Shown in pieces: positions 1 through 9,968 of a stretch of DNA of 64,000 bases. The notes beneath the pieces were generated by a model. It saw only the letters and a program-made list of their open reading frames with translations, had not been told where the DNA came from and did not search any database. This DNA is from Branchiostoma floridae (taxonomy: Eukaryota > Chordata > Leptocardii > Amphioxiformes > Branchiostomatidae). The DNA lies in contig NC_049987.1 in NCBI RefSeq assembly GCF_000003815.2, positions 17,773,959-17,837,958 of the forward strand. Reading direction: 5' to 3'. Positions within the stretch are counted from its first letter, which is position 1. Every line of letters begins with the position of its first letter. The translations under genes and the position numbers were made by a program.

Positions 1-520
1 CGAGACGTGTACAGTCCTTTACATGTCCTAGAATCTCGCGGAAACGAACCATTTCTGTGTGCAGGACGGCGTAAAGGGCTTGAAATACCCTTACAGATTG
101 CCTTGAAACAACCTTACACAACAGGACATGAGCCGTGTGTTGCATTGTGTGTTGGCGGAATATGCATACATTAGCGGCCAATTACCACCTAATTATCTTT
201 CCCCGGTCTGCCTCACCCAGTGCATCCCTTTTGTCATGGAAAGTGGCGTCGAGAGATCTGACGCCCCCCCCCCCCTTCTGGATTTTGCCCCCCTCCCCAT
301 TTATTCGGCAGTTTCTTACTCGCATTTCTTATTCTGTAATAGCACCATATATATATTCATATTGAAAGAAGACAATTTTTATTAGTGTTTGTTCGTGTGT
401 ATGATAGGTTGAAGTCGCGAGTGCCTTTTGTATGTCATAGAATGCCGGCTGGTCTTTTGTTGTCTTCTAGTCTTCGTAGGCTACTAGTATGCACTTCTTG
501 ACGGCATGCAGGGTAGTACA
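1..520. other. Non-coding flank
   Basis: No exon, RNA gene or recognisable repeat was found here. Short open frames exist but lack splice signals, codon structure or homology. A C-rich run is present near 265-275. If hydrolase copy A has 5' exons they are not in this stretch. Confidence 0.4.
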
Positions 521-890
521 TAGACTCCCTTGCAGTCCTTGGAACGGGGCTGGGTTTTTTTTTTGGGGGGGGGGGGGGGGTGGCGTTGGTCCGCGACTTT
601 CAACGTGACTACGTCTGCCGGGAAAGGGAGTTTTCCGTGGGAGGGAGTGTTTCGTAGGAANNNNNNNNNNNNNNNNNNNNNNNNNNNNNNNNNNNNNNNN
701 NNNNNNNNNNNNNNNNNNNNNNNNNNNNNNNNNNNNNNNNNNNNNNNNNNNNNNNNNNNNCCTTCCACGGCAAACTCCCTTTCCCGGAACAAAGTTATAG
801 TCGACTAGTCAACGTTGAAAATCGCGGAACACCCTTGCCCCCCCCCCAGAAGAAAAACCAGCCCCGTTCCGAAGACTGCAAGGGAGTCTA
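521..890. repeat. Large foldback element with assembly gap in its loop
   Basis: The arms at about 521-660 and 761-890 are inverted copies of each other. The ends read TAGACTCCCT and AGGGAGTCTA, and the arms share a GC-rich block around CCAGCCCCGTTCC next to a long G/C homopolymer. The 100 Ns at 661-760 fall in the loop, as expected when a hairpin defeats assembly. It is probably a non-autonomous foldback transposon, but no target duplication could be identified. The open frames across it are by-products of the inverted repeat. Confidence 0.75.
661..760. other. Assembly gap (100 N)
   Basis: A run of exactly 100 Ns, a conventional unknown-length gap. It sits between the arms of a foldback element. 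Confidence 1.
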
Positions 891-1259
891 GGTGATACAG
901 TTGTCGTTCCTAGATGAGGGTGGTTTCGCTACCCAAACATGAGAGCCGTTTCGATATTCCTCCGCACTATTTCCGTCGAAAGCAAAGTCAAATGCCGACT
1001 GCAATATCATCGCTACAGTTGTATACGGAAGTTCCTTGATCCTTGAAGCCATGGGAGAGAACTTTGGCCCGACGGTGGTCCTGTTATTATTAGTTGCAGC
1101 TGACGTCCTGTCGTCCTGTTCCGCGATCTTGAGTAGAAACTCCTTGCTGATGTAAAATAATGACCAATGTTCCTCGGTACCATCAGATAACGCACCCTGG
1201 TATATAGACACACTTGGACAGCAAGAACGCACATCCACACGCAAAGACGCGGAATTCAC
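888..1259 (-). other. Unassigned open frame, possible lone exon
   Basis: A 123-codon open frame on the minus strand with no family I recognise. Its stop codon lies at the outer edge of the neighbouring foldback element, so an older reading frame could have been cut by that insertion. I found no convincing pair of splice sites and no partner exon nearby. It may be chance. Protein similarity or RNA evidence would be needed to call it a gene. Confidence 0.15.
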
Positions 1260-2880
1260 AATACCAACTCAACTGAAGAATTTGAAAATTGTGACTGGCA
1301 CGTTGATTGGCCGAAGGTTTGACCCTATAATTGTGCGAGGAGAAATTCTATTGGCTTTTTCTGAAGAATTTGCATGGGCACAGACACAAAGAGCTGTGAA
1401 CTACCGCTAGTACCAGCCATGATGTCTATTGTTACAATCACGTCAAGGAGGTTGTTTGAGCTGCCTGATTACCCGTATTTCACTTCACAGTAAAACAATA
1501 CCTGCCTAGAAAGATGTGAAACATGCCGCTGTGATTATCAACAGCTTGAAACATCGGTAGAAATTTAACGTTCAACGTTGTCATTTAGTTTGTACAATCA
1601 AGAACATAACCCGGGACAAAAATTTAGTACATCGAGTCAAGGAGGTTATATCTTAACATAGATCATTTCACTCAGTTTGTGCGTCGACAGTAGCCAAAGT
1701 TAGAGACAGTAACCAAGAAAATGGACTGTATTTTGTCCCGTGTTCTCTCTATTCTTTTGACAAAAAGCTGCCCATAAATCAGATCGCAGTCCTATGTTTT
1801 CCCTATGTCCAACGTCGTTTCAGTTCAACTTCCTCGCTATGACGCGACAGGCACTCTATAAAAACATCGTACATCACTAACGTTAGTTTACGAATTTCCA
1901 AATTAAACTTCTTTGGTTAGTTTATTTTCCTAGCTCTTCATACAAAGGGGGCAGATCACGTAACTGATTATCGCGATATACGCAGAAGTCTATTGCAGCA
2001 GTTCAGATTTATGTATGTTGAAACAGAATCTCAGTGTGAGTGCAAAATGATTAAAGAAGAAATAAGAATGATTCAATGAACGCTGGGTGTTTGTGGCCTT
2101 TGTCTGTGCTAGACAATACAATACACATCCGGCTAACGAACTGCTGTTTATGTAATGAAAATGACGAGTTTGTTTAAGCAAGGAAGTTGAAACCTCCTTG
2201 GTTTAAGACATACTTTCCTATTTTAATATAAGCCAAGATCTATCTCTAGCATTTATTTCTTTCCGACATGTAGAAATGAATATGGATGGCCCGTTCAATA
2301 CGCGCCGACCGTAGGATTTCCAAATAAGTTGGAAATATCGGGCCAAACAAATCACAGCTTCATTAATTATGATTGTTTTTTTTTAGTATTTTGTAGACCT
2401 TTCTTTCTGACCTTGATTGTATTCCTAAAAATGTGGATGTCGTTTCTTTTTATAGTTGTATTTTGTTCCACTTTGTTCTGTCAGACGATGTCACGGGTAG
2501 ACATACCAACCATTCAATACCCCCAGACACTCCCCCTTATTTTGTGTTTAAAATGTAAACCTCATTGCTTATTAATTGTCCAAGCATAGCCTAGGCTGGG
2601 TTGCAGGGGTAGTAGTTGCCGTAAACAGTAAACCCGCGACCCAAGCTTGGCTTTGAGAATAGGCGCCGCCAAGCCTTTGTCTGCCTATTTCCCCTACACG
2701 TCTGGTGTAAGGGTCCTAGAAATTCCTGTACAAGCGCGAGTCCAGGTATGTAAGAAAAAAACAAGGACATTACACGCCGAACCAGGAAAGTCATGTACAC
2801 AGCCAGGACACAGAACATTTCACAGGTGTGTAAGTCCCTTGAAACACCTGGAAATTATTGATTTCGTGCAGTGAACTATC
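891..2880. other. Non-coding region upstream of hydrolase copy A exons
   Basis: Apart from the unassigned minus frame at 888-1259, no exon is visible. In paralogues B, C and D the catalytic-core exon lies only 229-684 bp upstream of the exon equivalent to 2982-3063. No such exon can be found here, which is the main evidence that copy A is 5' truncated or interrupted. Confidence 0.5.
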
Positions 2881-2920
2881 CAACATGGTGGCCAATGTCT
2901 GACGTCATAGTCACGTGGGT
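2881..2920 (+). promoter_or_regulatory. YY1-like / CRE / E-box cluster (copy A)
   Basis: The stretch contains CAACATGGTGGCC (YY1-like), then TGACGTCA (a perfect CRE palindrome), then CACGTG (E-box) in 40 bases. It lies 101 bp before the exon at 2982. Related sequence occupies the same place in copies B, C and D. A role as an intronic enhancer or alternative promoter is inference. Confidence 0.4.
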
Positions 2921-3074
2921 ACAAACACCTGTTCTGCTCAAATTTGCCCGGTGAAAACAACTCTTTGTTGTTTTGTTGCAGACGCCGTTCTGGATGAGGA
3001 TTTTCCTTCCTTTACTGTCGCACTTTAACCTCTTGATGCCCTTCAGACTTGCAGGGCCATTTGGTGAGTATATA

Positions 3075-3480
3075 CGACACAACACGAATACAACACGGTG
3101 TATTCCGTATCACCCGAGGTACCATCCCGACTGCGGGTTGGATCGCCCGACGGCCGAAGGGTGATCCGACCCGCGGGAGGGCTGGGATTTATTTATGTCA
3201 TACCCACCTGAGATAACACATATTTGGATGCGAAATGCGCAATACATTGAGAAAATTTGGTGCCCTCGAACAAGCATTGTTACAACAGCAATGTTCCAAC
3301 GTCCGAATCAGGTATTCGAATTTTCGACCGCGCCGCTCTGGCATACGCAGTGTATATTCGAATTATTCGATGGAGGCCTGTGTTATACAACTTCCAAGCC
3401 TGTGTGGTACGGCTTTTTATCACACGGCCCGCAACACCTGTATCATACGTTATCGCGGCCCAGGTATGACATAAAGTCAA
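3075..3480. repeat. MITE-like interspersed element in copy A intron
   Basis: The stretch begins with an ACAACACGG-type sequence, carries an internal inverted repeat (GCGGGTTGGATCGCCC against GGGTGATCCGACCCGC), and ends in GGCCCAGGTATGACATA. A short relative with both end motifs adjacent occurs at 7058-7110. This suggests a mobile miniature element. Exact ends were not determined. Confidence 0.4.
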
Positions 3481-3765
3481 GTACGACAGGCATTTTACCT
3501 AAGTGAAGCATTTGTAGGTGATTTGTAGTTTATAGAGAGAATCGAACGTCAAACAATGACATCCTAGTTTGGTAAACTGATTTTACTGCCTTGTCACAGG
3601 TCCACAGTTTTTGAGGATTTCACGGCCGGATATGAGAACCAAGTTTGAAGACGCGTTTCAGGACAACACTGTGATTGACTACCTCTATCACTGCATTGCA
3701 CAACCTCCAAGGTAGGGGGCACCTTTTTATGCTCATCAATAAGGTTGGCTTTTTTTTAAAACTTG

Positions 3766-3930
3766 CCTTGTTTCCTTGTGACAAATGTACACGGCTTCTT
3801 ATGATATTTGGCATGTAAGGAGGTGTCGATAAAGCAAAAGGCACGTTGGATTTTGGGCCTCCTGGCGAGTATCTATGGTACTGAAGCTGAGTTTGTATTA
3901 GTTTTGGTATCTTATTTTCATGCCTTCTTC
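3766..3930 (+). repeat. Dispersed repeat fragment (hydrolase intron family)
   Basis: It shares TATTTGGCATGT, GGAGGTGTCGATA and TTGGATTTTGGGCCTCC with 23990-24110 in copy B. It is more distantly related to 17480-17790 and 30715-30845, which carry CCCTAGCGGC or CATCTAGCGGC signatures. Its equivalent intron position in copies A and B implies insertion before that duplication. Confidence 0.5.
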
Positions 3931-4174
3931 ACGGTTTTCTAACAGTAGGTAGACTATTGGCTCTGAAAGAAGTGGTGTTGATTCGACGATAAAGGTTTGA
4001 ACATCCAGGTGATAAGAAAAAGCCAAAATCAGCTACTCAGACAACTCTACATGCGTTTGGAAACAAGTTGCCTGTTTTAACCGTATTTGTGTGGTCGCTG
4101 GAAAGCAATTTTCATGATTGTCAAAGATAGCAAGTTACTAGTCTCTGTATGTTAGCCCCCAGTTAACTGCGGTC

Positions 4175-4785
4175 TGCCTAAACACCACAAACGACCACAA
4201 ACGACTTAGAAACACCACAAACGACCACAAACGACTCTAATATGCAGTGTATATGGGTCAAAAACCTTGTTTGGCGCTCTGGATACATTGTTTATACATT
4301 TATGAATTTAAAAAATGCAGCAAGTCCTATGTATTCACCAGTTATTTCGAGTCAGTCCGGTTTCAAGATCAAAGCAATTCTTGGCCACCATGTTTGGATC
4401 GTGCGTGTTTGCCTTTGAGACTGAAAAACACTTAATATACAAGTTTTATAAGTTGACAATGATAGAATTGCGGTATGAACCAACAGCTTCCATAGTTTTA
4501 TCGTCCTGTCGTCTATGGAGCCGAGGAAGGTATCGAGAACTTCCCCATACAGACTCCTAGCACGGGCGATCCAACATGGCGGCAAAGAATCGCTTCGATC
4601 TTGAAACCGGCGGACTGACTCGAAATTACTGGTGAATACGTAGGACTTGCTGCATTTTTTAAATTCATAAATGTATAAACAATGTCTCCAGAGCGCCACA
4701 CAAGGTTTTTGACCCATATACACTGCATATTAAAGTCGTTTGTGGTCGTTTGTGGTGTTTCTAAGTCGTTTGTGGTGTTTAGGCA
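4175..4785. mobile_element. Foldback transposon-like element, about 611 bp
   Basis: Long inverted arms (about 4175-4410 and 4570-4785) begin TGCCTAAACACC and end GGTGTTTAGGCA. Both arms carry tandem AAACGACCACAAACGAC-type subrepeats at the outer ends. The unique centre is about 150 bp. It sits in the intron between the exons ending 3711 and starting 5219. The coding-looking frames on both strands are mirror images from the arms. No transposase is present. Confidence 0.8.
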
Positions 4786-5579
4786 CACCCGCCCAAACTG
4801 ACTTAATATTATCGTTGATATCCGCGCGCACATTGATTTTCGCCTGTTCTCAGAAAACAAGACTGGGGCATATGTGACGTGATAGCATTCCTGGTCAGTC
4901 AGAATTTTATACTTGCCAGAGGATCTGCTCTCCAGGGTAAGGGGAACATGGTCAGGGCACGGGGGCAGAAGAATGGTAACAAGAAAACAAAATCATTTTC
5001 AAAATGGCGACGATTGTCTCTTACAGTCTTACCAGAGATGAAGACAAACCAAGCCTGGGAGAGAATAGACTGGATGTTTAGTCCTGTGATTTAGCAGGTT
5101 GATTTTTAATTTATTTTTCCCTTGCGCATTAGTCTTGGGGTCTCGAGAGAATGTCATCCAAAAAATAAAGTCCGTGTGACCTTATTGTTAATGGCATATA
5201 TTCTACGGCATGTTCTAGCGCAGAGACGGCATTTCGGACCCTACAAAGTGAAGGCTGGGAGTGGGCTAAGAACCCCATGCTTCCTCGCATGACCAGCTTG
5301 GACCCGAATGTACCAATCACATTCATCTATGGTGCAGACTCATGGGTGGACAGCAGGACGGGAGAGAAGACAGCAGTTCTACGGAAAGATTCATATGTTG
5401 ACATGATTGTAAGTATCTTTTATTTTATCTTCCTTTATGTTTTATACACTTGTATTAGTGCGGAAGTATTTTTCATAATCCTAAAAATTATAATACAGTG
5501 CTCATCCATTATGATATACAAGTAATGTATTTTGCATTTTGATATGATGTACATGTATACGTAAGTGGATTGCGTATTA

Positions 5580-5910
5580 AACTTTGTAGTTTTTTTCGTG
5601 ATGTTATATGTTATACGTATATCGCCAAGTTATTTTGGTTGACAATGGGGCAAAACAGTGTGAACAAAATGAAGCGTTGCATTGTAGATGTCTAAAATGC
5701 ATTTGCTTTTCATAGATTAAGTACATTGCTGAAATTAACAAGTCTTTGTAGTTTTTTTCGTTATGTTATATGTTATATGTATATCGTCAAGTTACGTGTA
5801 TTTCAGTTGACAATGGGGCATAACAGTGCGAACAAAACGAAGCGACTCATTGTAGATGTCTAACAGCGTTTTCTATAGATTACGTACATAGCTGAAATTA
5901 GCAAGTCAAC
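5580..5910 (+). repeat. Tandem duplication, two units of about 163 bp
   Basis: Two successive copies each begin CTTTGTAGTTTTTTTCGT, continue through TTGACAATGGGGCA and end with GTACATnGCTGAAATTA. They start near 5582 and 5743 in the last intron of copy A. Traces such as TGTAGATGTCTA appear in the equivalent introns of copies C and D. Confidence 0.75.
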
Positions 5911-6123
5911 ACACAGTAAACAAGGCACGTATGCACGTATGACAAGAACACACTATATGTTGTATCAGATACAATAAAAATTGTTTATGTTAGAATATCT
6001 ATGCCTTATTGTGTCCACAGTTCATTCAGAATGCTGGCCACCACATGTACGCGGAACAATATATCACGACTTCAACAGAGAGCTAGTGAGGGTGTGTGGA
6101 AATGCGGACAGAACACAGTGATT

Positions 6124-7201
6124 GTCAGTTTTGTTACTGAGTTTCTCATGTTCAACTTCTAACTAGTAGATATATGATATATTAGCTGAGATTCAACAAA
6201 ATTGCGCATTTTAAGTAATGGAAGTAACAATTCACATTTAAGTCGTATTTAGTATCTATCATAAGTAATATAACTACTGTTTCATTCCATTGTTTAAATT
6301 GATTATGTATAATTCAAAATAAATTAATTCAAAATGTTGCTAGTATTTAGATTCTGGGGGAAGGCCCACGAAGAGCTACATAAGCTTCTGCCTTCCCCCG
6401 TGCAATTTTTTCTTCTGAATAATCAACTGTTTTTAACTATTGTATGTATGCAAAATGAACTAGAGCGCACGAATCCATACCTTCGCCAAATGATGTAACC
6501 ATTACAAATGAAGTTGTATTATGTATTATGTGCGTTTTGTCATTATGTATGCAAATAGGATCCTCATTTGCAAAACGTATATCAGTTGATCATCTCCTCC
6601 ACCCAAATAACAGACGTACACAATCTATCGTAATAATTTATGTAAATAAGACCCTGATTTGCATAGTTAATGTCCAATGATGCTCATCTGTACAAAAGTT
6701 CCCGCCGCCGAGTTCTTGTCGGGCCCTTCTTGAGGCAGACTTCACGCCCCAAATCCGACAGTTAGTGTCGGAGACAAATTCATTTTGTCTACAATTTATC
6801 AATTTTGGCAAAATGTCGCCCCAGACTAATAACAATTCAATATCTGGATTGAATTGCCGCATCACCTATATTAATCAATCTGAATTTATATTTAATCCAT
6901 AGGACTGAAAGAAAGTCGTGACGCACAGCACAACGAAAGCTAAAGAAACATTTGGGAGTGATCAAACATAACTTGTGGGCATGCCCAGTCAGGGTAACAT
7001 CACTTGCATACAGGTCGTTGGTAAGACCTAAGAGTAGTTATGAAACTAGATCAGTTTTTTTCCGGCCTGGGTATGACATAGATAAAATACAACACGGTGC
7101 ATTCCGCGTGCATTCTATACCTTTGATTAGTTTTTACTTTGTGTAATAGTTGTTGCCTTACATTGTACCATGTACAATTGTCGTGAAATAGAGCTCTTCT
7201 C

Positions 7202-7234
<33 letters not shown>

Positions 7235-7350
7235 CTCTAAATATATATATATATATTTCTTAGATGTGCACTTTAATCACAATACGTTCACACTTACTTT
7301 ATTCTAATTCCTGTGATATCAATTTATTTGTCCTACCTTCCGTCGCACAG
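6124..7350. other. Intergenic: copy A 3' flank and microsatellite
   Basis: AATAAA at 6318-6323 is a likely poly(A) signal for copy A. A (CT)n run with a CTGT interruption spans 7196-7238 and an (AT)n run 7239-7256. No RING, B-box or other upstream exon for the following NHL gene was found. The fragment at 7058-7110 resembles the ends of the element at 3075-3480. Confidence 0.5.
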
Positions 7351-8926
7351 AATGCGACAGCTGAATCGGAGAGAAAACTACCCAACACACCATCTACCAC
7401 ACCATCTGAGCAGTCAAACCTGGTCTCAACGGCCGCTCAAAGCGCTGAAGAGACTTGGATTATGACTAAGAGTGGATGCTCCGGACAAATTGGTAAGTTG
7501 GCCTGCTTTTAGGTGCCTTAGTATTGGAGAGCCTTGGCTGCCCAGGGCGGTTGTACTTACTTTGATCGTTTCAAGTAGTAAAGTTGTAAGAGGGTTTGAA
7601 AAACCAAGCTCGTTAGTACGCCATAAACGCAGTTACTCAAGCAACTGGATATAAGAGTCAGCTCCTATTATTCAAACAACAGGAGCTAACTCATTTGCAG
7701 GAAGATACTCTTAACTTGTCTTACCATTGCAGCCTTTGGCCCATGGACTATCAAAAATTTGTCTTCCGTTTTTACAAATTCATAGTTCTAACTAGTCTAA
7801 GATAACCTGTTCTTCACCTAGATATCTTTTACATACTACATTATCAATTCACAGCTAGGATATAAAAAAAGCCCTCTCCAACAAGATTTCTCCAGTGTCA
7901 CTGACAAAAAACAGCGGATGTTGTTTAAAATGTCTGACCGTTTCCAAAATTATATCCCGTTGCTTGAGTAATTGCTTTTTGGCGTATCTTAATACCTTGA
8001 TGCCTAACCTTCTTCGACGCAAGTTCGTTATGTGATACTGGTCTAATATTTTGTTAAAATGTCTGCCAGGGATTGGAAACAACGAGAGCGAGCAGATGAA
8101 ACCATTTGAGTTCGGTGGACCAGGGATTGAGCCGGGAAACTTGGCTGGAGCAATTGACGTTGTCGTGTCGCCAAGCAACGAGATATTTGTCACTGACCTT
8201 GAAAACAGGCGAGTTCAGGTGTTCAACATGAAGGGTGCTTACCTCCGCCATTTTGCCACCGTTGTATCGGAGGACGAATTCGATACCATGCTACCAAGCA
8301 ATATCGCCATCGACGCAGACTGTCACCTTTGGGTGTCTGGTAACAATGTCAATGATACGACAGGGTATGTTGTTCAGTACACTAAAACAGGACGTCTCAT
8401 AAGGACACTTCACCCATCATTCCCAAACAATACGTTCGATGGCATCGCAGTGGACCTCCACCGGAACCGTGTCATAGTGGCCGAGAACTGGAGAGACCAC
8501 ACCGAGGTGAAAGTTCTGCTCTTCGATGGAACGGTTGTCCGAAAGTTCGGCAAGCTGCAGTACAATCGGTACTGGCGAACGAGCGTTGCCATAGACACGA
8601 GTGGTAACATTTTAGTGACTGACTGGAAATATGGCGATGTGAATGTCTATAACGAAGCTGGACAGTACCTCTTCAGCTTTGGTGGCAACGGAATGTTTGC
8701 AGACCCCGTTGGAGGAATGTGCGTGGATAGTTCAGGACAAGTCATCGTGTCCTATGGACATGGCGGGTGGGTGGAGCTCTATACAGAGGGTGGAGTGCAC
8801 CTTCGTTCCATCCATCTCGTTGTTGGCAATATGACCAGTGCAGACGGCGTTGCCGTAGGACCAGATGGACAGCTCGTAGTCACCAACGCACCTGATGATG
8901 TTGTGGTCGTGTTGCCACACTATTGA
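7351..8926 (+). CDS. NHL-repeat beta-propeller protein, 3' exons (TRIM/NHL-like)
   Basis: Two exons join in frame: 7351-7492 (a Ser/Thr-rich linker, NATAESERKLPNTPSTTPSE) and 8070-8926, across a GT-AG intron of phase 1. The last exon encodes about six NHL blades with the usual pattern, for example AGAIDVVVSPSNEIFVTDLE, FDGIAVDLHRNRVIVAEN and TSVAIDTSGNILVTDW, and ends VVVLPHY-stop. NHL propellers commonly bind RNA or protein in TRIM2/3/71-type proteins. Here no RING, B-box or coiled coil is visible, so the N-terminus is unknown. An ATG at 7264 is in frame with the first exon and could be an alternative start, but the CGTCGCACAG acceptor at 7350 argues for an upstream exon. Poly(A) signal AATAAA is at 9765-9770. 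Confidence 0.75.
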
Positions 8927-9764
8927 TGCTGTAAATATTACACCGTGACGATTGTAGCTTTTGATCTAAAAGTAACAATACTGGTCCAGCTGCGTTTCTC
9001 TCAAGCTTCTGTTTAGTTTTGAAGTAATAGAAAATATAGCTGATAGTGGAGACAATGTATACTAACATCTAAATAGTACCTGCGTTTAAGTCTTGTGAAA
9101 AGAATTATTGTGCACTGGCGTAGTTTTGGCTCTCACATTATTTTCTATCATGACTTACAAATTATTTTGTTAAATCTGTTGTTTAAAGACAAGGTTTGAC
9201 TATGGTACTCAAACTGCATTATGTATTTCAACAAGCCATGACCTACTTTGCGTAGATTATAAGATTCTCACAATAACCCAAGTAATTAAAACGTTCACCG
9301 AAACAAACTTTTGAAAATGTATAACACTTCATAGTCGTTTTAGTTTCATGATACATGTTTTGCCAGTGGCTGGTAACTAAAACACACTGTACAACTGCAA
9401 CGTATTTGTAGAATTTGCCGGTAGTTGATTTTTACAGAAATTTACTACCGTATCTGCATTTAGTGCTAGAACTTTTAAAAAACGCGACTATCAGTGTTAT
9501 TAAATGAAATACTCCATCTACTAATGTCCTGTCAGAGATTCTAACAATACCCACACATGTTGACCTAATGACAGACTTTATTTATAGCTGGCGGTTTTCT
9601 ATGGCCTTTGTGGCTCATTTGTATGTTTTCTGATCGCTCTCTTCTAGTTTTACTAATATGGTCCCTCACAAGGCCTGCGTCGGATAGCCCAACCTCTACT
9701 TTACATGTACAAATGGTACATTATATTGGCCATACAATATAGTAACTGTACTTTTTGTCGTATC

Positions 9765-9770
9765 AATAAA
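9765..9770 (+). terminator. Poly(A) signal of NHL gene
   Basis: A canonical AATAAA about 840 bp after the NHL stop codon, followed by a GT-rich stretch (GCTTGTTGTT). It is the only good plus-strand hexamer before the convergent neighbouring gene. Confidence 0.55.
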
Positions 9771-9968
9771 GCTTGTTGTTATCATTCCAAAATTCCAGCC
9801 GTATCATTTTCAAAATGATAAAAGTGTACACATGTAGCCTATTCAACTTAGATATATTAAAAAAAATTTTTTACCATTTCAAAGCCTGTGCCTTAGTAAC
9901 ATAAAGACAGGTTGATATGCTATAACAGCTTCGTGACAGCTTAAGCTTTCTTTGAACAGTTGTTCCAT

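Larger units (their letters stand above)
2982..6086 (+). pseudogene. ABHD4/5-like hydrolase copy A: 5'-truncated and frameshifted
   Basis: Four exons matching exons 4-7 of the intact paralogues are present at 2982-3063, 3600-3711, 5219-5408 and 6021-6086, with the same phases and GT-AG borders. They encode the cap region, the GADSWVD strand carrying the presumed catalytic Asp, and the AGHHMYAE segment with the catalytic His. The exons with the HGF oxyanion motif and the GHSFG nucleophile elbow are absent from the 2.9 kb upstream. In the last exon a 2-nt insertion near 6060, relative to copy B, shifts the frame and ends the protein at TAG 6084-6086, removing roughly 15 residues. The shifted original frame would end near 6120. 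An AATAAA lies at 6318-6323. It is probably a pseudogene. Functional 5' exons upstream of the window cannot be excluded, but the frameshift would remain. Confidence 0.75.

Noticed and set aside
4352-4723. 123-codon minus frame mirrored by plus frames at 4247-4435
   Set aside because: Both are images of the inverted arms of the foldback element at 4175-4785.
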